From an uncultured Christensenella sp. (GTDB lineage: Bacteria > Bacillota > Clostridia > Christensenellales > Pumilibacteraceae), in NCBI GenBank assembly GCA_910579205.1, contig CAJTTD010000005.1, positions 112,616-176,615 of the forward strand: a DNA stretch of 64,000 nt, read 5' to 3'. A program made the translations under genes and the position numbers. The notes under the pieces were generated by a model. It was not told where the DNA came from. It did no database searches and was given only the letters and a program-made list of their open reading frames with translations. Numbering within the stretch: position 1 is the first letter of the stretch; every line of letters begins with the position of its first letter. Below are positions 50,053-58,827 of this stretch, piece after piece.

Positions 50053-53000
50053 TTACCGCACCGTTACCGACGAGACCCATACGGGCGTTCCGCTGCCGTT
50101 ACGGACGCGAATGCTAAGCTTGCCGTGATCGTCGTCGCCGTTGACCGTTTCGTTCAATGCGAAAGTCTGATAACTTTCGAGCGCGCTCTTGTCTACGGTG
50201 ATCTTTACCCATTCGCCAGCTTTTAAGTAAGTGTCGCCCGCCCAGCAAATGCCCGCAAACATTCCCGATTTGGCATTCTCCGCATATACGTAAAATTCTA
50301 TCACATTGTAGTTGTTAAAGTCAAACACTCCCAGCTCGAAACTCGCTTCGTCGCTGTTCGGTGTAAACTTGATAGACCCCGCGTCGTCGCCGCGCTTGAC
50401 GCGTGCGTCAAATTCCACGCCGTCGCCCGCTGCACCGCCGTGCAACAACCCTATGCTGAGAAGCTCGGGATAGTACACGTAAACTTCGCTTCCGGAGCGC
50501 TGCACGGTGATGTACCGCGTAACGGGACCGAGTCCCAGATCGGGAACGCTGTATGTAACGGTGAGCCTGCGCGCGCCCCTTGTCGGAACGTTAGCTACGC
50601 CATCGGTAACCGTGTAAGATTTGCCCGTGGGATCGGTAGCCGTAACCGTAACGGGATGGCTGTTCGTTATATCGCTGCCGTCGGCGGCTATTACTTGCGC
50701 CTTGGGCAATACGTAATTTCCGTCCGCCGAAGTTATAGTATCGCCGTGTTCTTCTATCTTTAAGTAGTTGACGCTTGTGTACACGGCGCGCACTCTGTGC
50801 AATATAGCCGTAGCCACAAATGTGTCGCCGTCTATCGCCTTGCCGTCCACTTCAAAGTGATCGAACTGCGTTCCTACTTCGGGCGCGTCGGCTATGAGTT
50901 TTATATGATCTCCGATATAGTAGTTATCGCGTTCGGACGTGCAGCGCGTTTGAGAAAGTATCACCTTGAATGCGCCGAGCGTGTCGTCTATCGCTTCGGA
51001 TATCTTGTCTGCGCCGATCGAATAGCGAATGTTGCTTATAACGGGTTTAGCAAAAGATACCACGTTGCCATCGGCGAACGACGTCGTTCTAAATCCTACG
51101 CCGAACGAGTTGTCGTACGTATAGTCCTTGGACGAGCCGGGTTCGTCCTCGCTGTAGACACCGCTTATATCTTTGAACCGCTCGAGCGAGACAGTGCCTA
51201 TGTGCAGCGTTCTGCCGCCGTCGCTTGCGTACACACTGACGAACATGCCTTGACGGACAAACGTAACGGTTACGGGCGTTTCCTCGCTTGCGCTGTTGAG
51301 CAGCTCGCTCTTTTCGCTCGACGACGCAAAGGTTACAAGTTCCTTGGCTCGTATCGCCGCGATCTTGCTCAAAGCCGCCGCCTTTTCATCCCCTTCCATT
51401 TCGGATACCTTTCCCAATCCGTAATGGTCGTCATCGTCGGTGGAGAATACATGGCCGTACAGATTGATAGAGTCGTCCCAGCCGCCTTCCAATTCGTTGT
51501 TTATCAATTCGAGCGAGACGAGCTGTCTGCTGCCGCCGACATACGCGCCGAGGATCCAACCGCGGTGCACGGCGGGATCGACGCCCGTAGAAGTGATGTC
51601 GTAACGCAAAGCCCAGTTGTCTTCCGCGCCCAAGTTGTACAATTCAAACGAGTCGCCCGTGCCGCTTATCTCCGTCTTTAGGTCTTCGAGTTCGTCCACA
51701 CCGCCTACATTGCTGTCCCACGTGCCTTCGAGCTTGCTTCCGCTCCAGTTAGTCCCGTCGAAACGGATCATATACGATCTGTAGCCTTCGCCGTCCGTAG
51801 TTGTAAACTGCGGGTGCATATCGGGCGATTTATATGTATTTCCCGTAGCCGATACGAGTACGCCTTGGAGCGACATATACTCGCCGTTATATTTGGCGTC
51901 GGCGATAACGTCGTAATACCAAATAGTGCTGCCGCCGCGCAACATGTACGGTCTGTCGTCGTACGCGGCAAAATTTCCGTCGCTCAAGTTGCCTTGCGCG
52001 CTCCAGTTGGCGGGATCGCCCGTCTTGCTGCTATCCCAAAAATGTATGCGCACTCCGCTGTTTGCACCGTCTATCCCGCTGTTGTTCTGATACACAACGC
52101 GATAAACAGATCTGAGTTTGTCTAATGTGGGGAACGCTTCCTCGGCAGTCGCTTGATTGCCGCGCGCCGCGGCGTAAGTGTCGAAATAAAAGTCTTGAGA
52201 CGTAATAGGTATATTATCGCCCGAATTGTTTATGCTCAGTTTGCCGCCGCTTATGCCGTAATACGTAAACTTATTGCCCGAAGCGGGCGTTGCCGACGGC
52301 ACGTATACTATCTTGTACATGCCCGATACGTCGCTGTCGCTCGTAGTTATTACTTCGTCTATCGTAACGTGGTAAGCTCCTTTTATGTTGGTTTCGCGCA
52401 ATTTGTGCGAAGGATAAAGATCCCAGCCCGAGAACTGCCCCATCACGTAATACCCTTCGTTTTGCGGCGTGCATTCGGTTATCGGCGTTTCGTCGATAGC
52501 CGCACCCGACACGAACGTAATATTAAGATTGTCGGTATAAGCGCCGCTACCTGCGTCGTAAAACGATTTGCGCGTTTTTACGGTAAACTTGCCTTGCGCT
52601 TTATCGTTGTTTATTATTCTGTAAGAATGACTTCCTTGTTCGTGCGTTACGCGGATAAGCCTGTCGTCAAGCTCGGCGGACATGGCGTTTCCGTTGTAAT
52701 AGATCAAAAACTCTGTGCCTATCAGAGCGTCATGAGCCTTGCCGTAACGAGTGTCGAGCACAATTTCGCGATCCCACTCCGCGTCGGCAGAAGCGTCCAT
52801 GGGCAAGAACACGTTTCCGTATGTGTATCCGCTCATGCTTGATTTGTTGTATACAACTACATTACCTTGAGCTATTGCGGAAAGGTTCAAGCCGAACGGT
52901 ATTTCCACCCCGTACTCGCCTTTTTCATACGACTGCACGATACCCGTCCAGTTGGCTTTGTTACCTTCGCCTATAAACTCCGTTGCTTTTATACCGTACG

Positions 53001-55089
53001 ATTTAAACGTGAAATCGCATTTCCGTCCCGCAGTTATCGCGTTTATATCGAAGCTGTTGTGTCTTACTGTGTTGCTCGTCGCTTTAACGGTTATAGACGA
53101 GATCGCATTGTCGTTGACATCGGCATAGTACAGATCTTTTACTTCCGCGCCCACGCCTTTAAACAAGGTCGCTTTGTCGCTGACTCCCGTTATGCTCGCT
53201 CTGTAGTTGAGCGAAAGCTCCGTCGCTTGAGATATATCCAATCCGCCGAAATCTACGACGAATCTGTGTTGCAAAGAATCGGACGGTCCGTGTCCCGTAA
53301 ACGCGTCGTAAGCGACCGTCGCGCCGAGGCTGCCCACATCGTTTGCCGTTACCGTGCCGCTCATACAGTTGACCGTACTGCCGCCGTCCGTCGCTCTGTA
53401 AACGATTGTGTAAGGATTGCCCGCTACAAGGCTCTTTGTGGTTTTTTCGTAAACGCCCACAACTTCGTCGGAAGGAGTGAGTTTAAGTCCCTCATACGTC
53501 TTGTTCTGCGTAAATGCGCCTATTACGTAATATCCGGCTTCCGTCGTTTCGTTATCGAGATCGTCGTTGTTTTCTATCGCTTCTATGAGCGTTATTTCCA
53601 AGCCGCCTACAGTGTAGTCCACCCCGTAAACTTGCGACACCGCGCCGTACCAATGAAGCATATACTTGCCCGATGTTTTTACCGTGATGTTGGCGTCGTT
53701 GCCGCCGTTGCTCGTAGGCGGAGTGAAATTCGCGGCTATACTTGCAGGACTATACGTTATGTTTGCACTGTACGAACTGCCGCTCGCGCTCGCTATGCCG
53801 AAATACTTTTCTATAACTATATCGCCGCCCGTTCCGTCGCTCGATGCGAACAGCTTAAAGCTCTTTCCCTCGACAAGAGTCGTTATAATGCTTGCGTCTA
53901 TCTTCGTGGGATCCGATCCTACCGCGCCGACATACACCGATTCGCGCATGGAAAAGTCGTCTATGCCGAGATAGTACGAATTAGCCATTTTAAACGTATG
54001 AGTATCTTTGTAAGTAGCGTCCGCCGAAAAATGATATGTAACTGCGGAGTCGGTCGTTACGGTAACGTCGAGCGCGTAAAATTTGTCCGCATCCGCTCCG
54101 AAGTCGAGCACGATATATGTATTGCCGTTTATGTAAGACAACGGCTTGCCTACGGGCGAACCGCAAACGTTTACGTTGGACGATCCGCCGAGCACTGTTC
54201 CGTCCGCGCTCGTCTTTGCCCTACGCACGGTAAACTCCGTAACGACTGCGCCGAGATCTTCGCCCGATACCGAGAACTCGACATATGCGTGAGATGGATC
54301 GGCGGGCGCGAGCGTTCCGTCGCTTTCGTATTGATTTTCGCGGCGCACGCACACATAATTTTTATATGTAGCGTTTCCGTTGGTGTTGACCGATCGAACG
54401 GTAGTAACGGCGCTGCCGTGCTTTACTACATTTTCCGTTACGGTCGTTTCTATAGTAAACGGTTCCGACTTTGCCAAGCTCAGTCCGCTGTCGCTTATAT
54501 CCATAGTATAAACGTAGTTATCCGCAATATCAGTTACAACGCCCTTTACTCCGACGTCGTCCGACTGCCAACCGCTCGCGGAAGCTATTATAAACCCCGT
54601 AAACTCGCTATATGTATGCGCTTTTGTCAAATTACGGATGACCGCTTTCTTTTTGGTCGACTTGCTATCGTCGAGGTACGTGCTCTGCCATGTTGTAAAA
54701 TCGTCGTTCTTTATCCAAATATGAAAAAACAGATCGTCTCGGGAAACGAGGCTCGGACTGCCGACCACATTAAACACGAATTTAACGGTTATTATCGTGC
54801 TGTCCGTCGCTGATTTTTTAAACTGCAAAATAAGCGAATCTTTTTCGCTGTCGTTAATATTGTCTTTTAGCGGTGCTTCTTTAGTTTCGGTAGTTGTTTT
54901 AGGCTCTACGAAGGGCTTGTCGTAATCGACATAATATTGCCCGAGCGTTCCGTCGGTCTTGACAGTCGTAGTGCTTCCTTCGATATCCGACCAATACGCA
55001 TACGACACGACAAAAGAGACTGCGGATATCACCGCAACGATAAGCAACGATAATATAAAAATCAAATGACGATTTCTACAACGGATCAC
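50053..55089 (-). CDS. Giant secreted modular protein of the SipW cluster
   Basis: I chose the GTG at 55089 (1678 residues): it precedes the positively charged RCRNRH and hydrophobic stretch IFILSLLIVAVISAVSFVV, and upstream codons lie in the promoter leader. The signal ends SYAYWSDIEGS, a SipW-like cleavage context. The mature protein is beta-rich and modular. Segments opening GYYVIGAFTQ (~520) and GYYVMGQFSGW (~878) resemble the YYLVGNVNGW modules of the InlB-repeat lipoprotein. Later parts look like concanavalin-type (LamG/CBM-like) domains. The C-terminus has no membrane anchor or LPXTG. Function is unknown; a secreted glycan-binding or matrix component is most likely. It has its own consensus promoter. 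Confidence 0.75.
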   Translation of the reverse strand: MIRCRNRHLIFILSLLIVAVISAVSFVVSYAYWSDIEGSTTTVKTDGTLGQYYVDYDKPFVEPKTTTETKEAPLKDNINDSEKDSLILQFKKSATDSTIITVKFVFNVVGSPSLVSRDDLFFHIWIKNDDFTTWQSTYLDDSKSTKKKAVIRNLTKAHTYSEFTGFIIASASGWQSDDVGVKGVVTDIADNYVYTMDISDSGLSLAKSEPFTIETTVTENVVKHGSAVTTVRSVNTNGNATYKNYVCVRRENQYESDGTLAPADPSHAYVEFSVSGEDLGAVVTEFTVRRAKTSADGTVLGGSSNVNVCGSPVGKPLSYINGNTYIVLDFGADADKFYALDVTVTTDSAVTYHFSADATYKDTHTFKMANSYYLGIDDFSMRESVYVGAVGSDPTKIDASIITTLVEGKSFKLFASSDGTGGDIVIEKYFGIASASGSSYSANITYSPASIAANFTPPTSNGGNDANITVKTSGKYMLHWYGAVSQVYGVDYTVGGLEITLIEAIENNDDLDNETTEAGYYVIGAFTQNKTYEGLKLTPSDEVVGVYEKTTKSLVAGNPYTIVYRATDGGSTVNCMSGTVTANDVGSLGATVAYDAFTGHGPSDSLQHRFVVDFGGLDISQATELSLNYRASITGVSDKATLFKGVGAEVKDLYYADVNDNAISSITVKATSNTVRHNSFDINAITAGRKCDFTFKSYGIKATEFIGEGNKANWTGIVQSYEKGEYGVEIPFGLNLSAIAQGNVVVYNKSSMSGYTYGNVFLPMDASADAEWDREIVLDTRYGKAHDALIGTEFLIYYNGNAMSAELDDRLIRVTHEQGSHSYRIINNDKAQGKFTVKTRKSFYDAGSGAYTDNLNITFVSGAAIDETPITECTPQNEGYYVMGQFSGWDLYPSHKLRETNIKGAYHVTIDEVITTSDSDVSGMYKIVYVPSATPASGNKFTYYGISGGKLSINNSGDNIPITSQDFYFDTYAAARGNQATAEEAFPTLDKLRSVYRVVYQNNSGIDGANSGVRIHFWDSSKTGDPANWSAQGNLSDGNFAAYDDRPYMLRGGSTIWYYDVIADAKYNGEYMSLQGVLVSATGNTYKSPDMHPQFTTTDGEGYRSYMIRFDGTNWSGSKLEGTWDSNVGGVDELEDLKTEISGTGDSFELYNLGAEDNWALRYDITSTGVDPAVHRGWILGAYVGGSRQLVSLELINNELEGGWDDSINLYGHVFSTDDDDHYGLGKVSEMEGDEKAAALSKIAAIRAKELVTFASSSEKSELLNSASEETPVTVTFVRQGMFVSVYASDGGRTLHIGTVSLERFKDISGVYSEDEPGSSKDYTYDNSFGVGFRTTSFADGNVVSFAKPVISNIRYSIGADKISEAIDDTLGAFKVILSQTRCTSERDNYYIGDHIKLIADAPEVGTQFDHFEVDGKAIDGDTFVATAILHRVRAVYTSVNYLKIEEHGDTITSADGNYVLPKAQVIAADGSDITNSHPVTVTATDPTGKSYTVTDGVANVPTRGARRLTVTYSVPDLGLGPVTRYITVQRSGSEVYVYYPELLSIGLLHGGAAGDGVEFDARVKRGDDAGSIKFTPNSDEASFELGVFDFNNYNVIEFYVYAENAKSGMFAGICWAGDTYLKAGEWVKITVDKSALESYQTFALNETVNGDDDHGKLSIRVRNGSGTPVWVSSVTVR

Positions 55090-55126
55090 TGCGCACCAAA
55101 GCCCCTTTTCGCTCTCAAATGTATAA

Positions 55127-55155
55127 ATTATACACCATAAACCGACATTTGTCAA
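55127..55155 (-). promoter_or_regulatory. Consensus promoter of the giant protein gene
   Basis: On the minus strand TTGACA (55155-55150), 17 bases, TATAAT (55132-55127), extended by TG (GGTG). Confidence 0.92.
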
Positions 55156-55260
55156 TACCCTTTTGAAAATTACATCAACTTCTTTACATCACTTTACATT
55201 TAAGCTCGCGCCGTAAACTCATTTATCACGCAGCTCGACTTAAACGCCGCAGTACGACAG

Positions 55261-55284
55261 ACGCCGAACCCGTAGGCTCGGCGT
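55261..55284. other. Hairpin after the SipW-type peptidase gene
   Basis: ACGCCGA / TCGGCGT, 7-bp stem, loop of 10; no clear T-tract on either strand. Possible weak terminator. Confidence 0.45.
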
Positions 55285-55387
55285 TAAAAACTATCCTCGT
55301 TTTGCGGCTGTAAGTTATATCAAACTACATTTTGATCATGCGGTAATTTATAACCGTCAGTCGCTTACGCGCTCATTTATCCGCGCG

Positions 55388-57064
55388 TCAGTTATCGAGT
55401 TTATCCAAAAGCCGCCTATCCGAATTGATGCGTTTTAGCCGCCGTATAGTAGCGGCGCGGGCGCGACTGAGTTTTTGCTCGGTAAAGTAAAGTTCTCGGT
55501 CGGCGGGGCTGAGCGCGTCGATAAACGCTTGCTGCTCTTGCTTGCGCTTTTCCGCCGCGGCTTTTCGCGCCGCGCGTTCTTCGGGCGTGGACTGCTTTTT
55601 TTGCTTGGGCTTTTTGGGCGCTTGAGCCGCGCGGTATTCCGCTAAGCGTTGACGCTCTTCGGGGGTGAGCGGAGCGACATCCGCCAACAACGCGCTAAGC
55701 TCCTCCGCTTGGCGAAGTTCTATCTGCGCGCTAAGCTCTCTGTATTGCGCATACGCGCTTCGCGACGTGTCCGATCGAGCCTGAGCCACGGGCGCGATCT
55801 CTTTGGATACCACGGGAGACAGCGCTTTTTGCGCACTGTCCAATGCCACTATCTGCGCGGAACCGCTCGGCGCGGGCGCGGAAAGAGTCGCCTCGAACTG
55901 TTTGGGATCCATCGGCTTGGAAAAATACGACTCGCTGCCCGTAAGCTCCGCGGGACCGAAAGTAGACGCGGACGGCTGCGGAAGCTCGGGATAAATAATG
56001 CTCTTTTCGAGCGGCTGTCCCACGAAAAAGTCGGGGAATTGCGGCATGCTCGTCTCGCCTATCTCTTCTATATTGGGCGCAAGCTCGGAGCGCATGCGCA
56101 CGCCTTGCTGACACAGCACTATGCCGTCGGGCGTTTGCACGGGGGTAAGCAAAAAGCTCTTGCCTCCCGACATGCCCGTCAATACGAGCGTTTGTCCGTC
56201 CTCCGCTTGACGCAGAGTAGCGCCCGACTTCAGTGCCGACACGAGCGACTCGGGGGTGTCTGGCGCGGGCAAAGAATCGAGTATCGCCGCCGTTTCGGGC
56301 GTTTGAGGAAGTTCTATCGACTGCGCGTTTACGAAGTCCGTCAACCGCGCTTCTATATTTTTAGCTTCTATCCGCGTCTTAGGCTCTGCCGTCATCATGC
56401 CCAAAACGTCCATTACCGCCGTTATCTCGCAAATATTATCGTATCGGAGATTTACCGACGACAACGCTCCCTCGCTCTTTTTGAGCGCCGCCGTTTCGAG
56501 CTTGCGCTTTTTTTCGTGCATGCCTATGTAATATATAAACAGCCATGCCGTCAACACCACAAACATTACTATCAACAGCGAGATCGCGCCTTGCGGAGAC
56601 TGTACGAACCCGAAGAAGTAACCGAAAAATCCGCAGTGCTTACCCGTATATATGCCTATCACGTCTGAATACTTGGGCTTATGTTTATCGTTGCCGGGCG
56701 CGTTGTCGCCGCGCGTCGTATAGACCGGTTCTTCACCGCTATTATCCACATGCACGACGCGGTGCGTCAGTACGTACGGGCTACCGCCGTTTTCCACTCT
56801 GAAAGTGATGACCGTACCCGCTTTTATTTCGTCCGCGCTCGAAGGAACTTTGTCCACTATCATATGTCCTTCGGGGATCTCGGGATCCATGGAATCGGTA
56901 ACTATGGCAAAAAGTCTGTGCTTGCCGAACGTGGGATAATAGTCGTCCTTAAACACGCACAACAGCGCGTTCGTCAGCAGCACTGCGAGCAACAATACCA
57001 AAACGGCAACGCCGACCGTTGCCGCCACTTTTTTTCCCATTGACTTTTTACCCGATTTCGACAT
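55388..57064 (-). CDS. SipW-type signal peptidase I with long C-terminal extension
   Basis: The start is the ATG at 57064, with GGAGG seven bases upstream (558 residues). Residues ~13-37 are the first membrane helix. The catalytic Ser is S58 in VTDSMDPEIP, and H101 in LTHRVV replaces the Lys of ordinary signal peptidases, the Ser-His arrangement of SipW, archaeal and ER enzymes. GDN follows at ~119-121, and a second helix lies at ~158-180. SipW proteins end about here (~190 residues). This one continues for ~370 cytoplasmic residues: a coiled segment, a Pro/Ser-rich part and a highly charged helical tail (PKKPKQKKQSTPEERAARK). The neighbours downstream are its likely substrates. Confidence 0.85.
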   Translation of the reverse strand: MSKSGKKSMGKKVAATVGVAVLVLLLAVLLTNALLCVFKDDYYPTFGKHRLFAIVTDSMDPEIPEGHMIVDKVPSSADEIKAGTVITFRVENGGSPYVLTHRVVHVDNSGEEPVYTTRGDNAPGNDKHKPKYSDVIGIYTGKHCGFFGYFFGFVQSPQGAISLLIVMFVVLTAWLFIYYIGMHEKKRKLETAALKKSEGALSSVNLRYDNICEITAVMDVLGMMTAEPKTRIEAKNIEARLTDFVNAQSIELPQTPETAAILDSLPAPDTPESLVSALKSGATLRQAEDGQTLVLTGMSGGKSFLLTPVQTPDGIVLCQQGVRMRSELAPNIEEIGETSMPQFPDFFVGQPLEKSIIYPELPQPSASTFGPAELTGSESYFSKPMDPKQFEATLSAPAPSGSAQIVALDSAQKALSPVVSKEIAPVAQARSDTSRSAYAQYRELSAQIELRQAEELSALLADVAPLTPEERQRLAEYRAAQAPKKPKQKKQSTPEERAARKAAAEKRKQEQQAFIDALSPADRELYFTEQKLSRARAATIRRLKRINSDRRLLDKLDN

Positions 57065-57148
57065 GCCGTCGCCTCCGTCGATATTTACCGCATAACTGAT
57101 CCGTCCAAATCTGAAAGCCGCGGTACAAACTCCGAATAAATTATATAT

Positions 57149-57177
57149 ACTATAGCACAAATACTTATATATGTCAA
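57149..57177 (-). promoter_or_regulatory. Promoter of the SipW-type peptidase gene
   Basis: On the minus strand TTGACA (57177-57172), 17 bases, TATAGT (57154-57149). Confidence 0.88.
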
Positions 57178-57227
57178 TATTCGATAAATAATTTATACAA
57201 AAAAACAAACTGCCGATACGCCGAGCC

Positions 57228-57578
57228 TCAATCGGAACTTCGACCGCAAGAGATCACGTCAACGCCATCGCCGTCCGCGTCGGCTATCGCAATGTCGCCG
57301 AGATCCAATCGACGGTCGATGTACGCGGCGCGTATCTTTTTCATCACGTCGAATATCGCCGTCTTTTTTATCTCACCGTTTGTCTTGACGGGCACAAGCC
57401 CGTACGCCGTGCGCACAGTGCTTGTAAGCACTCGCCGCGGCTCTGTAATTTCCGCTTCGGCATATTTTTTTCCGCGCGGACACATGTTGCCGCGCACTTG
57501 CGCCGCGCCGTCCTTGAACGTTGCCGTCAGCATACATCCCCGCGGACATTCTATACATACGAAATGTTTTTCTTCCAT
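57228..57578 (-). CDS. DUF1667 small cysteine protein of the glp-type redox operon
   Basis: The 116-residue protein has four clustered cysteines (CIECPRGC ... MCPRG), spaced as an Fe-S or metal site resembling the N-terminus of molybdopterin oxidoreductases. DUF1667 proteins regularly accompany the GlpA-like and FAD oxidoreductase genes in anaerobic Bacillota. They may be the electron-transfer subunit, but the biochemical role is unproven. It starts 4 bases after the preceding stop, indicating co-translation. Confidence 0.88.
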   Translation of the reverse strand: MEEKHFVCIECPRGCMLTATFKDGAAQVRGNMCPRGKKYAEAEITEPRRVLTSTVRTAYGLVPVKTNGEIKKTAIFDVMKKIRAAYIDRRLDLGDIAIADADGDGVDVISCGRSSD

Positions 57579-57582
57579 AGCC

Positions 57583-58827
57583 TTATTCCCCGCGCACCTT
57601 GACCGATATTTTCACTCCGTCCGCGCCGATGAGTATTTGCGGTTTTATCGTTACGCTTTCCATCTCGCCGGGCGCTACGGCTATCCTATTATAAGTTTCG
57701 ACAGAGCCGCCCGACTCTACCGTTATAGTCGCGTCCCGCAATGCGCGATTTACGCGGAAATATAGCTTTTGCGGTTCGCCGCCGTCTGCGTCGAGCTTTT
57801 GCGGCAGCACGTACGACACGCCGTCGCCCGCCGCGGTGTTTATATAACGCTTGCTCTTGTATTTTCCCGCCGCATACCGCGCCGCCGCCCGACCCGCGCG
57901 TTCGGCTTCTTCGGACACGTGATCCACAAGATCGTGCACGTGCAAAACATTGCCGCAAGCGAATATCCCTTCAGCTTCGGTCTCTCTGTCTCCGTCCACG
58001 ATACAGCCCTTTGTGCGCCCGTCCACGGCAAGCCCCGCACCCTTTGTAAGCTCGTTCTCGGGTATAAGCCCCACCGAAAACAGCACACCGTCGCACTCGT
58101 AAAATTTTTCCGTTCCGTCGATAGGACGCTTTTGCTTATCCACCTTGGCGATCGTAACGCCGCTCACCCGTTCTTTGCCGTGGATCTCGACCACGGTATG
58201 CTCGAGAAGAAGGGGTATGCCGAAATCATCAAGGCACTGCGCGATATTACGCTTTAGCCCGCTCGAATGCTCCATTATCTCGCATACGCAAGCCACTTGC
58301 GCGCCCTCGAGCGTCAACCGTCGCGCCATTATCAGTCCGATATCGCCAGAGCCGACTATCACAGCGCGCTTACAAGGCAAGTATCCTTCGATATTGATGT
58401 ATTTTTGCGCCGTTCCCGCACTGAACAACCCCGCGGGGCGCGTTCCCGCTATGTCGATCGCACCCTTGCTGCGCTCTCTGCAACCCATGCAAAGCACTAT
58501 CGCCTTTGCTTGAACGGTAAATATGCCGTCCGCGTTCATGCACTCGACGCGCTTGTCTTTTGTAAATGACGTTACGAACGTGTCCGTCATTATCTCTATG
58601 CCGCGATCTTGCGCCATTTGAATGAACTTGTGCGCATATTCGGGACCCGTCATGCTCTCTTTAAATCGCGTCAGCCCGAAGCCGTTGTGAATGCACTGCT
58701 TCAGTATGCCGCCCGCAACGCTCTCGCGCTCTATCACCAAAATATCCCGCGCGCCTGCGTCGTACGCCGCGACTGCCGCAGCCAAGCCCGCAGGACCGCC
58801 GCCTATTATCACTATATCGCGCTTCAC
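57583..58827 (-). CDS. NAD(P)/FAD-dependent oxidoreductase of the glp-type operon
   Basis: The 414-residue flavoprotein starts with the FAD motif VIIGGGPAGLAAAVAAYDAGA, has the conserved LCMGCRERSKGAIDIAGTRPAGLFSAGTAQKYIN segment, and a second nucleotide motif AVIVGSGDIGLIMARRL. Its position between the GlpA-like dehydrogenase and DUF1667 suggests that it passes electrons from glycerol 3-phosphate (or a related hydroxy acid) to a carrier. It overlaps the upstream gene by 4 bases (ATGA). Confidence 0.9.
   Translation of the reverse strand: MKRDIVIIGGGPAGLAAAVAAYDAGARDILVIERESVAGGILKQCIHNGFGLTRFKESMTGPEYAHKFIQMAQDRGIEIMTDTFVTSFTKDKRVECMNADGIFTVQAKAIVLCMGCRERSKGAIDIAGTRPAGLFSAGTAQKYINIEGYLPCKRAVIVGSGDIGLIMARRLTLEGAQVACVCEIMEHSSGLKRNIAQCLDDFGIPLLLEHTVVEIHGKERVSGVTIAKVDKQKRPIDGTEKFYECDGVLFSVGLIPENELTKGAGLAVDGRTKGCIVDGDRETEAEGIFACGNVLHVHDLVDHVSEEAERAGRAAARYAAGKYKSKRYINTAAGDGVSYVLPQKLDADGGEPQKLYFRVNRALRDATITVESGGSVETYNRIAVAPGEMESVTIKPQILIGADGVKISVKVRGE

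Noticed and set aside
52867..54813. A long plus-strand frame opposite the giant SipW-cluster protein gene
   Set aside because: It is an antisense shadow caused by codon bias; it has no RBS and no recognisable domain.
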